From Clostridiales bacterium (GTDB taxonomy: Bacteria > Bacillota > Clostridia > Saccharofermentanales > Saccharofermentanaceae), in NCBI GenBank assembly GCA_017615755.1, contig JAFZZM010000070.1, positions 1-64,000 on the forward strand: DNA of 64,000 bases, given 5' to 3'. Both the position numbers and the translations under genes were made by a program. The notes under the pieces are model-generated. The model saw only the letters and a program-made list of their open reading frames with translations. It was not told where the DNA came from and searched no databases. Positions 54,751 through 63,833 of the stretch are shown piece by piece (the first letter of the stretch is position 1; each line of letters starts with the position of its first letter).

Positions 54751-54860
54751 AATTTGTCTCCTTTCGTTTAGGGCCTTTGCCCGAAATTAATAACTGAACC
54801 TCCTTTTGCCTCCCTATGCAATCAGAAGTTCTTGGGACCAAATTTCGTTTTCTGCCGGAA

Positions 54861-55145
54861 AAACAAAAATCCCGCCCCAGCTTCTACTCTTCTGCTGGGA
54901 CAGGAACACTATTCTTTCCTGCGGTGCCACCCGGCTTGATGGATTCTTCCATCCTCTCACGCATACCGACATATGCTGGTTATTGTTGACGGGGTACCTT
55001 TCCCCGGCGCAGATACTCGTTCTGTAAGAACTTTCCCCTTGCCCTCGGAAGTCCATTCACCTTTGCTCTTTCCTGCTGCACTCTCACCAACGGCAGCTCT
55101 CTGGATGGATCGAATCAAAGACTACTCACTCTTCCTCGACGGTTT
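54861..55145 (-). promoter_or_regulatory. T-box leader, tryptophan specifier
   Basis: On the minus strand stem I carries GAGAGCTGCC and a GGTGAGAGTGCAGC segment typical of T-box leaders. A specifier loop GAA-TGG-AC with the Trp codon TGG follows. The T-box sequence AAGCCGGGTGGCACCGC lies at 54921-54937. A terminator stem (54861-54905, CCTGTCCCAGC with GCTGGGGCGGG) is followed by ATTTTTGTTTTT. Uncharged tRNA-Trp should pair with both sites and favour the antiterminator. Confidence 0.93.
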
Positions 55146-55151
55146 TTCTGC

Positions 55152-55181
55152 ATAATACCACTAGGATTGGCGCTAAGTCAA
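55152..55181 (-). promoter_or_regulatory. Promoter of the T-box/TrpB-like transcript
   Basis: TTGACT and TATTAT on the minus strand, 18 bp apart. The -35 box overlaps the end of the upstream kinase gene. Confidence 0.75.
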
Positions 55182-56095
55182 GACACAAGTTCTTTTTCCG
55201 GAAGCAAGATACAGATCGTCAGTATCTCGTCTTTCAAAGAAGCGCTGCAAGAACCGTTCATCTTCTCCACAAGTTTCTTGGCAATTGCCAGTCCAAGCCC
55301 GGTATTACTGGTACTCCGGACCTTATCTTTCGTGAAATACTTCTCGAAAATGTGCTTCGCATCTTCTTCCGTGATATTCGTGGCGCGGTTGGAAAACAAA
55401 AAACAAAAGCCTTTCTTTTCCTTATCCTGTGTAAGCGAGATTCGAAAATCGCCTTCTCCGTGTGCCAGGCCATTGGAAAGGATGTTGGAAAAGATCCGTT
55501 TCACGGCTTCTTGATCCCCAAGGACCGGCATGACTTTCTCTTCAATTTCCACCTGCATCTCGTAGTTCTTCTTTTCAAAATCGGCGTAGTACATCGCCAG
55601 GACCGAGGTCAGGACCTTACGGATATCCACCTCTTCCTCGTTCCAGCCGAGCGAATCCGACTCCAGTCTCGTATAGTAGAAAAGCTGATCCACGAGATTT
55701 CTGGATGTCTCAAAACGCTCTTCGACCACATTCAAATAGCGAAGCTTCTCTTCTTCCGTCAGATCCATATCTTTCAGCATGCCGGTATAGCCGCTGGCCG
55801 CCGTAAGCGGTGTCCGAAGATCGTGGGATAATTCCGCCAGGCTCTCCCGGACTTCACGGTTCTTCTTTTCCGTCGTGATGACCTTCTGCCGAAGCTGGCG
55901 CATCTCACCGTTTATGGAATTGATCAGGGGATTGAGCATCTTCTGCCCGCTGCTGTTTCGAACAAGCTGATTCGTGTCTTCATGGGACATCTCCTGCACC
56001 TGTGAAGCGATATTCCGAAGCGCACAACGCAATCGGATCAGATAGATCACAAGAAGGACCAGAACAATGGAAAGACCGATCACCAGATAAATCAT
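55178..56095 (-). CDS. Sensor histidine kinase
   Basis: 305 residues. Only one N-terminal helix is clear (about 2-22) and there is no extracytoplasmic domain. The HisKA box SHDLRTPLTAASGYTGML and an HATPase domain ending in NTGLGLAIAKKLVEKM follow. Short kinases of this kind beside BcrAB-type transporters usually sense through the transporter. It overlaps the regulator by 4 bp. Confidence 0.92.
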   Translation of the reverse strand: MIYLVIGLSIVLVLLVIYLIRLRCALRNIASQVQEMSHEDTNQLVRNSSGQKMLNPLINSINGEMRQLRQKVITTEKKNREVRESLAELSHDLRTPLTAASGYTGMLKDMDLTEEEKLRYLNVVEERFETSRNLVDQLFYYTRLESDSLGWNEEEVDIRKVLTSVLAMYYADFEKKNYEMQVEIEEKVMPVLGDQEAVKRIFSNILSNGLAHGEGDFRISLTQDKEKKGFCFLFSNRATNITEEDAKHIFEKYFTKDKVRSTSNTGLGLAIAKKLVEKMNGSCSASLKDEILTICILLPEKELVS

Positions 56096-56790
56096 TTCCC
56101 TGCCTCCGAGAGCTTATATCCGATGCCCCAGATCGTCTTGATGTAATCCTCTGCGCCGCCCGCTGCGGATAGTTTCTTTCTTATGTTGCTGACATGCACG
56201 TTGACGGAATTATCTTCAGGCAAATAACTTTCGCCCCAGACAGTCTCGAAGATGTTCTCTTTCGTAAATACTTTCTGCGGATAACGGACCATCAGCTCCA
56301 GGATCTCGTATTCTTTCTTCGTCAGCTCCACTTCTGTCCCGGAAACGGTCACTTTTCGGCTGTCCGGCTCGATCAGGATATCTCGGAACGTCAGTGCTTC
56401 TGACTTTGATGCAAAAGCACTTGCCGAAGATAAAGATCTTCGGAGAAGCGCTTCGACTCGCACCAGAAATTCTTCGTAGTGAAAGGGTTTCACGAGATAA
56501 TCGTCCGCGCCAAGCTTCATGAGCTTGACCTTGGACTCCACGGAATCCACGGCGGTCACACAAAGGATCGCCGTATTGTTCTCCTGGCGGATCTTCTTAA
56601 GCACCTCATCTCCCGGAAGGCCCGGGAGCATCAGGTCAAGAACGATCAGGTCAAAAGCTTCACGCTCGACATAAATCAGTGCTTCTGTACCCGAAAAGGC
56701 GGATACTGTTTCGTACCCGCTCTTTCCGAGAAGATCCTTTTCCATCTGATGGATCTCCATATTATCTTCGATGATCAGTATTCTTGCCAT
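56092..56790 (-). CDS. OmpR/PhoB-family response regulator
   Basis: 232 residues. Receiver domain with IIEDNME, phosphoacceptor in IVLDLMLPG and DDYLVKPF. The winged helix has LTKKEYEILELMVRYPQKVF and WGIGYKL. The ATG follows AAGGAAA; the upstream frame overlaps the permease end. It is encoded between the ABC permease and the kinase. Confidence 0.93.
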   Translation of the reverse strand: MARILIIEDNMEIHQMEKDLLGKSGYETVSAFSGTEALIYVEREAFDLIVLDLMLPGLPGDEVLKKIRQENNTAILCVTAVDSVESKVKLMKLGADDYLVKPFHYEEFLVRVEALLRRSLSSASAFASKSEALTFRDILIEPDSRKVTVSGTEVELTKKEYEILELMVRYPQKVFTKENIFETVWGESYLPEDNSVNVHVSNIRKKLSAAGGAEDYIKTIWGIGYKLSEAGK

Positions 56791-56813
56791 ACTTTCCTTC
56801 TCGGGATGCCCCG

Positions 56814-57551
56814 TCAATATTCTTTTTTCTTCACTACTATTATACTCAAAATCGTGAAAATGATTCCTGCTACAATAAGAGCGATAGCGCAATAGATCCT
56901 TGGGCATATTTTGTGATCGTGCAAATAGATATTATTGAATACGGCAAGCGGATCGATCGGATAATTCTTCATGGATTTTGTTGCAAATGACATGACGAGC
57001 AGTTCCGAAAGCGAAGGCGTCACAACAGCAAGTGGAATCGTAACGCTGGCTCTTTTTGAAAGGCTTGCGATAAACATGATATATGCAGTGTAAAAGAATG
57101 CCAGACAAACTATTGCCAGAAGGAGCCATAGCAGCGTCTTCCACTTGTCTAAGCCGGCTTGTCCATAGTAAGCAGCACCAAAGCCGAAGTTGCACAGACA
57201 GTAAAGCAGCATAATGCCCAGGCAGAAAACAGAGCATGTGATGATCGTTCCTAATGTGTAGCTCAATCTGCTTGTACCTTTGCCTATGATCTGACGGATA
57301 CTCTGGGTCGTAAAATCCGCGCAGATCAGAAGGGAGGCCAGGATTCCAATAAGCACCATTATAAATCCACCATCAAGACATCCAATCACTATATCTGCTC
57401 CGGTAATGGCGTCACCCGCCGGTATTTGTGACAAGGGTACGCGTGAGATCCTAAAGAATACATACGCCAGACATGGCACGGTGCACAAAATGACAAAAAA
57501 CACACTGCTTCGAAGATATTTAAAGCGCTGGCTGGAGATGACATTATACAT
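56814..57551 (-). CDS. ABC transporter permease (BcrB/lantibiotic-immunity type)
   Basis: 245 residues with six hydrophobic segments and short loops, the plan of LanE/BcrB permeases. The ATG is set by GGGAGG eight bases upstream and overlaps the ATPase stop by 8 bp. Confidence 0.85.
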   Translation of the reverse strand: MYNVISSQRFKYLRSSVFFVILCTVPCLAYVFFRISRVPLSQIPAGDAITGADIVIGCLDGGFIMVLIGILASLLICADFTTQSIRQIIGKGTSRLSYTLGTIITCSVFCLGIMLLYCLCNFGFGAAYYGQAGLDKWKTLLWLLLAIVCLAFFYTAYIMFIASLSKRASVTIPLAVVTPSLSELLVMSFATKSMKNYPIDPLAVFNNIYLHDHKICPRIYCAIALIVAGIIFTILSIIVVKKKEY

Positions 57552-58452
57552 GATCCGCACCTCCCATCTTCTCAACAAAATATGCTTCGAGATCCTGTCC
57601 GACTACGCTGATGCTTTCTGCATAGATCCCTTTTGATGCAAGCGTGGCATTGATTTTTCCGCTTAACGAAGTATCGCAGAACACCTGAATCTTCTGATCC
57701 GGCAGGATCTTATAGTTGCTAAGTCCCATCTCTTCAAGTTCAACAGCAACGGCTTTGGCTTCCTGCGTATCGATCTGGATCGCCTGACGGGTCTTCTCAA
57801 GCAGTTCCTCGTGAGTAAGTTCTTCCACAAGAACACCCTTTTCGATGATTCCGTACCTGGTCGCCAGTCTTTGGAGTTCGCCCAGGATATGCGAAGAAAT
57901 GAGGATCGTGACACCACGCTCCTGATTCAGTTTCAAAAGAAGATTACGGATCTCGACGATACCCGTCGGATCGAGTCCGTTGATCGGCTCATCAAGGATC
58001 AGCATATCCGGATCTCCGATCATGGCGATCGCGATTCCCAGACGCTGCTTCATACCCAGAGACAGCTTTCTGGCCGCTTTCTTCTTTGCATCAGAAAGTT
58101 CCACCAGTTCCAGTATTTCATCGATATTCGAGTCATCGGTGATCCCCAGAAGTTTGTTATAGAACCGGATGTTATTCACAACACTCATGTCCGTATAGAG
58201 GGCCGGGTTTTCGATAAGGCATCCGATCCGCTTGATCGTCTTTTTGTTATCCTTCTCTCCGAAGAATTCATATGTGCCGGATGTCGGCCGGGCTATGCCG
58301 CCGATCATTTTCATGATCGTTGTTTTACCGGCACCGTTTCTTCCGATAAGACCATATATATCTCCCTTTTCAAGATGTAAGGAGACATGGTCCACAACGG
58401 CGGTACCGCGATACTTTTTTGTAAGTGAATCTGTTTTTAACACCAAACTCAT
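57544..58452 (-). CDS. ABC transporter ATP-binding protein (BcrA/LanF type)
   Basis: 302 residues with Walker A GRNGAGKTT, signature LSLGMKQRLGIA, Walker B MLILDEPINGLDP and a C-terminal extension of about 80 residues. This matches ATPases for bacitracin or lantibiotic self-protection and resistance. First gene of the third ABC/two-component cassette. The order here (ATPase, permease, regulator, kinase) differs from the other two cassettes. Confidence 0.92.
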   Translation of the reverse strand: MSLVLKTDSLTKKYRGTAVVDHVSLHLEKGDIYGLIGRNGAGKTTIMKMIGGIARPTSGTYEFFGEKDNKKTIKRIGCLIENPALYTDMSVVNNIRFYNKLLGITDDSNIDEILELVELSDAKKKAARKLSLGMKQRLGIAIAMIGDPDMLILDEPINGLDPTGIVEIRNLLLKLNQERGVTILISSHILGELQRLATRYGIIEKGVLVEELTHEELLEKTRQAIQIDTQEAKAVAVELEEMGLSNYKILPDQKIQVFCDTSLSGKINATLASKGIYAESISVVGQDLEAYFVEKMGGADHV

Positions 58453-58567
58453 CTATACGTCCTCGCTTTCCTAAGATGATTCTAGTCTACAAGGCATAGC
58501 TAAACAAGTCCTTCGAAAAGTCTAAGGAAAACATAAAGATTGGTATGGGATATTCTTTTTCGAAAAC

Positions 58568-59599
58568 TTATCCGATCAGTTCTGCGATATCGTAGATCAG
58601 GCGTACCGTCTTGTTCCAGCCCAGGCACGGGTCGGTGATGGACTTACCGTACACACCCTCGCCGACTTTCTGGCAGCCGTCTTCAATGTAGCTTTCTACC
58701 ATAAAGCCCTTCACAAGGTTCTTTACCTCCGGACTGAGCTTCATGGAATTCAGTACTTCTTTGATAATTCGCGGCTGTGCGAAAGGATTCTTATTCGAGT
58801 TTGCATGGTTTGTGTCGATAATGACCGCCGGATTCATGAGATTTCTCTCTTCATACTGCTCGCTCAGACGGATCAGATCCTCGAAGTGGTAGTTCGGCTG
58901 TGCTTCACCGTGCTTATTGGTGTATCCACGCAGGATCGCATGCGCATGCGGATTACCGTGGGAATGGATCTCCCAGCCACGATAGATAAAAGTATGAGGG
59001 TGGGACGCCGCAAGGATCGCATTCAGCATAACGGCATAGTCACCACTGGTCGGGTTCTTCATGCCGACCGGAGACGCGATCGCGCTGGCTGTCAGTCTGT
59101 GCTGCTGGTCTTCTACACTTCTTGCACCTACGGCAACGTAAGCGAGAAGGTCATCGAGATAAGCATAGTTTTCCGGATAAAGCATCTCATCCGCACAGGC
59201 AAAACCTGTCTCAGCAATGGCACGCATATGCAGATGTCTTGTCGCGATGATGCCCTTAAAAAGGTCCGACTTCTCATTCGGGTTCGGCTGATGGAGCATG
59301 CCCTTGTAGCCCTCACCTGTTGTTCTCGGCTTATTCGTATAGATTCGCGGCACGATGATGATGCTGTCCTTGACTTCCTCCTGAACCGGGGAAAGTCTCG
59401 AAATATAATCGACAACACTGTCTTCATTATCGGCAGAACATGGTCCGATGATCAATATCAGCTTCTTGCTCATGCCCTCGAGCACCTGCTCGATCTCATG
59501 CTTCGTATCGGAAACCGCCCGCTCCATTTCAGGAGTTAAGGGACACATCTCTTTCACTTCCTCCGGAAGCGCCAGTGCTTTTATAAAATCAGCATTCAT
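58568..59599 (-). CDS. 3-deoxy-7-phosphoheptulonate (DAHP) synthase, AroG/F/H type
   Basis: 343 residues of the type I-alpha group, which joins phosphoenolpyruvate and erythrose 4-phosphate to start aromatic synthesis. Visible are LIIGPCSADNEDS, PRIYTNKPRTTGEGYKG, the KNPTSGD segment, DTNHANSNKNP and DPCLGWN. Its start overlaps the prephenate dehydratase stop by 4 bp (ATGA), so the pair is coupled and likely serves phenylalanine supply. Confidence 0.96.
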   Translation of the reverse strand: MNADFIKALALPEEVKEMCPLTPEMERAVSDTKHEIEQVLEGMSKKLILIIGPCSADNEDSVVDYISRLSPVQEEVKDSIIIVPRIYTNKPRTTGEGYKGMLHQPNPNEKSDLFKGIIATRHLHMRAIAETGFACADEMLYPENYAYLDDLLAYVAVGARSVEDQQHRLTASAIASPVGMKNPTSGDYAVMLNAILAASHPHTFIYRGWEIHSHGNPHAHAILRGYTNKHGEAQPNYHFEDLIRLSEQYEERNLMNPAVIIDTNHANSNKNPFAQPRIIKEVLNSMKLSPEVKNLVKGFMVESYIEDGCQKVGEGVYGKSITDPCLGWNKTVRLIYDIAELIG

Positions 59600-60447
59600 A
59601 CATTACTCTCCTTACTCTCGACTTCACCGATCCGGATATCCGGCTTATACGTGCCGACGACTTTGATCATTTCACAGGCCGTCTTCAGCTGTTCCAGCAT
59701 GCGCCAGCCTTCCTCCGTATCGAGATGTCCCTCGATCTCCGTATAAAAGTAGTACTGCCAGTTCACATCCTTGACAGGACGGCTTCTTATGACGCGCATA
59801 TTGTAATTATGTTTTCCGATAATAGAGATCGCACGGGCCAGCGCGCCGGCAAAGTCACGGATCGTAAAGATCAGGATCGTATTCTGCATCGGCTGCATGG
59901 TCGTTGTTGTTTCCGGCTTTTCAAACACCGCAAAACGTGTCACGTTCTGGGAACTTTCGTTAATATCTTCCGCAATGATAGTAAGACCGTAAAGTTTCGC
60001 AGCGCTTCGGCTTCCGATCGCAGCCAGGGTCACATCACCTTTCTCCGCCACTTCTTTTGCCGCACGGGCTGTATTCTCGTAAGGGATCACGTTATAGCCG
60101 TATCTCGCGATGTGGTCACCGCACTGCTCGAGGGCCTGCGGATGGCTCATGACCGTCTTGATCGTATCTTCGGTAGTACCATTCACACCCAGCAGGCACT
60201 GGTTGACACGAAGTTCATACACACCGGTCACCTTGAGTTTTCCGGAAAACATCAGATCCGAGACCTGGCCGACCTCGCCGGCATAACTGTTCTCGATAGG
60301 AAGCACACAGGCCTCGCAAAGCCCTTGCTCCACTTTCTCATAGGCCTCGCGGAACGTACGGCACGCCACCTTCTCCGCAGAAGGAAAAATCTCCTCCGAC
60401 GCCATCGCGGCAAAAGAACCCTCGATTCCACTATACGAGATCTTCAT
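59596..60447 (-). CDS. pheA: Prephenate dehydratase
   Basis: 283 residues: a catalytic PDT domain (1-180) with the TRF motif in QNVTRFAVFEKPE and the sequence YSGIEGSFAA at the start, then an ACT domain (about 195-270) containing SRPVKDVNWQYYFYTEIEG, which binds phenylalanine for feedback control. It converts prephenate to phenylpyruvate. No chorismate mutase domain is fused. Confidence 0.96.
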   Translation of the reverse strand: MKISYSGIEGSFAAMASEEIFPSAEKVACRTFREAYEKVEQGLCEACVLPIENSYAGEVGQVSDLMFSGKLKVTGVYELRVNQCLLGVNGTTEDTIKTVMSHPQALEQCGDHIARYGYNVIPYENTARAAKEVAEKGDVTLAAIGSRSAAKLYGLTIIAEDINESSQNVTRFAVFEKPETTTTMQPMQNTILIFTIRDFAGALARAISIIGKHNYNMRVIRSRPVKDVNWQYYFYTEIEGHLDTEEGWRMLEQLKTACEMIKVVGTYKPDIRIGEVESKESNV

Positions 60448-60575
60448 CTTCGTTTCCTCCAGCTGTTTCAGGCATGAAACCTGAATCTACATCATTGCGG
60501 ACACATTTTCTCATATACCTTTTCCGAAAGGAAGTACTTCCCCACAAAAAAGCATTTTTCGTTTATAAATCTGAA

Positions 60576-60618
60576 GAGGTTGCCTCCTCGTGATTCCCAT
60601 CACTTGAAAGACAACCTC
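60576..60618 (-). terminator. Terminator-like hairpin after the sulfhydrylase gene
   Basis: GAGGTTG/CAACCTC with an inner GTGAT/ATCAC pair. On the minus strand TTCAGATTTATAAACG follows, which is only partly U-rich. Confidence 0.55.
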
Positions 60619-60659
60619 TCGTTGAATCAATGGTTTATAGTTAAATCTTTTATTTGGGA

Positions 60660-61943
60660 TTACTGTACTTTCGCGAAACCTGCTTCCAGATCGGCCAGGA
60701 TATCGTCGATATGCTCGGTACCGATAGAAAGACGGATCGTGTTCGGCTTGATGCCTGCTTCCAGAAGTTCTTCTTCGGAAAGCTGAGAGTGTGTCGTAGA
60801 AGCCGGATGGATGACCAGGGACTTTACGTCGGCAACGTTAGCCAGCAAGGAGAACAGTTCCAGGTTCTCGGTGAACTTCTTGGCCTTTTCGGCATCGCCC
60901 TTTATCTCGAATGTAAAGATCGAACCAGCGCCGTTCGGAAAGTAACGGTCATACAGTGCTTTTTGAGAAGGCGTGGAAACAGACGGATGGTTCACGCTCT
61001 CGACCTGCGGGTGATTCTTCAGGAATTCTACGACCTTGAGTGCATTTTCAACATGGCGTTCTACGCGGAGAGACAGTGTTTCGAGGCCCTGCAGAAGCAG
61101 GAATGAATTGAAAGGAGAGATCGCGGCACCCTGGTCACGGAGCAATGTCGTTCTGATCTTGATGATGTAGGCGATATTGCCGACAGCCTGTGTGAATACG
61201 ACACCGTGATAAGACGGATTCGGCTTGGAAAGACCCGGGAACTTGTCGTTCTGTGCCCAGTCGAACTTACCGGAATCGATGATGACACCACCCATTACCG
61301 TACCATGGCCGCCAATAAACTTTGTTGCCGAATGTACAACGATGTCGGCACCGTGCTCGATCGGGCGGAGCTTGTATGGTGTGGCAAAAGTACTGTCGAC
61401 GATCAGCGGAATGCCGTTTTCGTGTGCGATCTTCGCTACGGCTTCGATATCGAGAACATCGGAATTCGGGTTGCCAAGTGTCTCTGCATAGAGAAGCTTG
61501 GTGTTTTCCTTGATTGCTTTTCTGAAGTTCTCCGGATCCGACGGATCTACGAATGTGGTCTCGATGCCCTGCTCACGGAGTGTGTGGGCCAGAAGGTTAA
61601 AGGAACCACCATAGATGTTCTTGGAAGAAACGATGTGATCACCGGCTGTCGCGATATTCTGAATGGCATATGTAATCGCAGCCGCACCGGAAGAAACGGC
61701 CAGAGCAGCAACACCACCCTCGAGGGCCGCGATTCTCTTCTCGAATACATCGGACGTCGGGTTCATGAGACGTGTGTAGATATTACCACCTTCGGTAAGA
61801 CCGAAGCGTCCTGCTGCCGTAGCGGCATCCTTAAATACATAGGATGTGGTAGCGTAGATCGGTACCGCACGAGCGTCCGTACCCGGATCCGGCTGTTCCT
61901 GTCCAACGTGAATCTGCAATGTTTCAAATTTATAGTTACTCAT
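60660..61943 (-). CDS. O-acetylhomoserine aminocarboxypropyltransferase (sulfhydrylase)
   Basis: 427 residues of the Cys/Met metabolism PLP family. The PLP lysine is in HSATKFIGGHG, preceded by VDSTFATPY, and GGNIYTRLMNPTSDVFEKR lies near residue 50. The length (about 430) and IHVGQEQPDPGTDARAVPIYAT at the start fit MetY-type enzymes that make homocysteine from O-acetylhomoserine and sulfide. GAAGGAG lies before the ATG. It has its own strong promoter and a 260-nt leader. Confidence 0.93.
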   Translation of the reverse strand: MSNYKFETLQIHVGQEQPDPGTDARAVPIYATTSYVFKDAATAAGRFGLTEGGNIYTRLMNPTSDVFEKRIAALEGGVAALAVSSGAAAITYAIQNIATAGDHIVSSKNIYGGSFNLLAHTLREQGIETTFVDPSDPENFRKAIKENTKLLYAETLGNPNSDVLDIEAVAKIAHENGIPLIVDSTFATPYKLRPIEHGADIVVHSATKFIGGHGTVMGGVIIDSGKFDWAQNDKFPGLSKPNPSYHGVVFTQAVGNIAYIIKIRTTLLRDQGAAISPFNSFLLLQGLETLSLRVERHVENALKVVEFLKNHPQVESVNHPSVSTPSQKALYDRYFPNGAGSIFTFEIKGDAEKAKKFTENLELFSLLANVADVKSLVIHPASTTHSQLSEEELLEAGIKPNTIRLSIGTEHIDDILADLEAGFAKVQ

Positions 61944-62206
61944 AGTTATATCTCCTTCGAATTGAATGTGTTGTTTGTTTTTTTGTTTTCTTGTTTGGGT
62001 TTTCGATATGTTTTCATCAACTTGCGTATCGCTACGACTTATCTTTCATCAACAACATCGACACATTCGTCCGAATCGGTAATTCTGTCTTGTAAGCTTG
62101 ACCAGCAATCCTCTCATTGTCGTTCATCCTCACTTTTGCAGGGCTTCCTCGTTGGGCGTTTGTCCTTAGTGCCCGGCCCTGTTATTTCCCATCACCTCGG
62201 TGGGAT
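61944..62206 (-). promoter_or_regulatory. Long structured leader of the sulfhydrylase gene
   Basis: The leader starts with CATCC-CACCGAGGTG-ATGGG and then an outer stem CAGGGC/GCCCTG enclosing GGGC/GCCC around ACTAAGGACAAAC. A purine-rich stretch and a long A-rich tract follow before GAAGGAG. I do not see the S-box (SAM-I) signature or a T-box. A new or rare methionine-related riboswitch is possible but unproven. Confidence 0.45.
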
Positions 62207-62212
62207 GTTTGC

Positions 62213-62241
62213 ATGATACAGTAATCAACCTACTGTGTCAA
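62213..62241 (-). promoter_or_regulatory. Strong promoter of the sulfhydrylase leader
   Basis: TTGACA and TATCAT are separated by 17 bp on the minus strand, close to the sigma-A consensus. Confidence 0.85.
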
Positions 62242-62286
62242 TGGGTGATAAAACGACGACTACGGCTCCCCCCCTGAAAATTGAAA

Positions 62287-62314
62287 AGCGCTGAAACTAT
62301 TACATTTCAGCGCT
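62287..62314 (-). terminator. Terminator downstream of thiC
   Basis: A 10-bp perfect stem (AGCGCTGAAA with its complement) and 8-nt loop, followed by TTTTCAATTTTC on the minus strand. It separates the thi operon from the sulfhydrylase promoter. Confidence 0.8.
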
Positions 62315-62528
62315 CCTCGGTCGGAAGTAAAAACCGTTTTTTGATACGGATTTATAACTATTCATAAGAAAACTCTATAACCCCATCGCGGGCTGAGCTT
62401 ATTTCTTGATGCTCTTAAATTGTATACTACAAAGCCCTGTGTTGAGTAGGGATAAACACTAGAAAAATACCTTACGAATTCTGGAAAAATCCCGAAAAAT
62501 GATACTTTTGATAATAATCCTGACAAAA
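62315..62528. other. Gap between thiC and its terminator, no gene seen
   Basis: An AT-rich stretch without a supported reading frame or clear hairpin. It is the 3' untranslated part of the thi transcript. Confidence 0.5.
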
Positions 62529-63833
62529 TCAAAGGATATCTATGTACTCTCCGGCCAGTGCTTTGTTCATGCTTCTTACGGCACAGAATTTGCCGCACAT
62601 GGAGCAGCTCTCCTCGATCTCCGGGGCACGATCATCTCTGATTTTCTTTGCCGTCTCGGGGTCAATGGCGCAATTCCACTGTTCCTCCCAGTCAAATTTC
62701 CTTCTGGCATCGGCCATCCTGTCATCGATATCTCTTGCGTGCGGGACCTTCTTGGCAATGTCCGCCGCGTGCGCCGCAATTCGGGAGGCAATGATCCCTT
62801 GCTTTACATCTTCGACATTCGGAAGCGCCAGATGCTCGGCAGGCGTCACATAGCAAAGAAACGCCGCGCCGGCCTTCGCCGCGATCGCACCACCGATCGC
62901 CGAGGTGATGTGATCGTATCCCGGTGCAATATCCGTAACCAATGGCCCAAGCACATAAAAAGGCGCGCCCAGGCAGATACGCTGCTGGATCTTCATGTTG
63001 GCTTCGATCTCATCCATCGCCATATGTCCGGGGCCTTCGACCATGACCTGCACATCTTTCGCCCATGCACGGCGGGTCAGTTCACCAAGACGGACCAGTT
63101 CCTCGATCTGGCACACATCGCTCGAATCGGCAAGGCATCCCGGACGGCAGGCATCGCCCAGAGAAATCGTTACATCGTACTCACGGCAGATTTCCAGGAT
63201 CTCATCGTAGTGCTCATAAAAAGGATTCTCTTCTCCGGTCATGCACATCCATGCAAATACAAGCGAACCTCCACGGGAAACGATATTCATCTTTCTTCCG
63301 CAGTTACGGATCTGCTCGATCGTCTTTCTCGTAATACCACAGTGAAGTGTTACAAAGTCCACGCCGTCTTCCGCGTGCAGGCGCACCACATCGATAAAGT
63401 CCTTCGCCGTCAACGTAGCCAGATCACGCTGATAATGAATGACACTGTCATATACCGGAACCGTACCGATCATGGCCGGACATTCACTCGTAAGTTTTCT
63501 CCGGAACGGCTGGGTATTACCATGGGAGGACAGGTCCATGATCGCCTCCGCACCCATGTCCACGGCCGCCATGACTTTCTTCATCTCGATCTCGTAATCC
63601 TTGCAGTCTTTCGAGACACCAAGATTGACGTTGATCTTCGTTCTCAGCATCGAACCTACTCCATTCGGTTCAATACATGTATGAAGGCGGTTGCAGCAGA
63701 TCGCCACTTTACCTTCCGCTACCCAGTTACGGATCTCTTCTTCCGTTCTGTACTCCTTCTCGGCAACCTTCTTCATCTCCGGAGTCACGATACCTTTTCT
63801 CGCCGCCTCCATCTGTGTCTTATACTCTCTCAT
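62529..63833 (-). CDS. thiC: Phosphomethylpyrimidine synthase (HMP-P synthase)
   Basis: 434 residues. ThiC rearranges aminoimidazole ribotide to hydroxymethylpyrimidine phosphate for thiamin, using S-adenosylmethionine and a 4Fe-4S cluster. The cluster site is CSMCGKFC at the C-terminus. VTLHCGIT, SRGGSLVFAWM, SLGDACRPGC and VEGPGHMAMDEIE are conserved family segments. The ATG is fixed by GAGGAG seven bases upstream and lies within the end of thiD. The longer frame upstream is an out-of-frame reading of thiD. Confidence 0.97.
   Translation of the reverse strand: MREYKTQMEAARKGIVTPEMKKVAEKEYRTEEEIRNWVAEGKVAICCNRLHTCIEPNGVGSMLRTKINVNLGVSKDCKDYEIEMKKVMAAVDMGAEAIMDLSSHGNTQPFRRKLTSECPAMIGTVPVYDSVIHYQRDLATLTAKDFIDVVRLHAEDGVDFVTLHCGITRKTIEQIRNCGRKMNIVSRGGSLVFAWMCMTGEENPFYEHYDEILEICREYDVTISLGDACRPGCLADSSDVCQIEELVRLGELTRRAWAKDVQVMVEGPGHMAMDEIEANMKIQQRICLGAPFYVLGPLVTDIAPGYDHITSAIGGAIAAKAGAAFLCYVTPAEHLALPNVEDVKQGIIASRIAAHAADIAKKVPHARDIDDRMADARRKFDWEEQWNCAIDPETAKKIRDDRAPEIEESCSMCGKFCAVRSMNKALAGEYIDIL

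Noticed and set aside
53365..54771. Long plus-strand open frame opposite the TrpB-like gene
   Set aside because: It is a mirror of the minus-strand gene's codon bias and has no ribosome binding site or family resemblance.
61944..62206. S-box (SAM-I) or T-box leader before the sulfhydrylase gene
   Set aside because: The AGAGAGGTGGAGGGACTGGC-like S-box core and the GGGTGGNACCGCG T-box are both absent.
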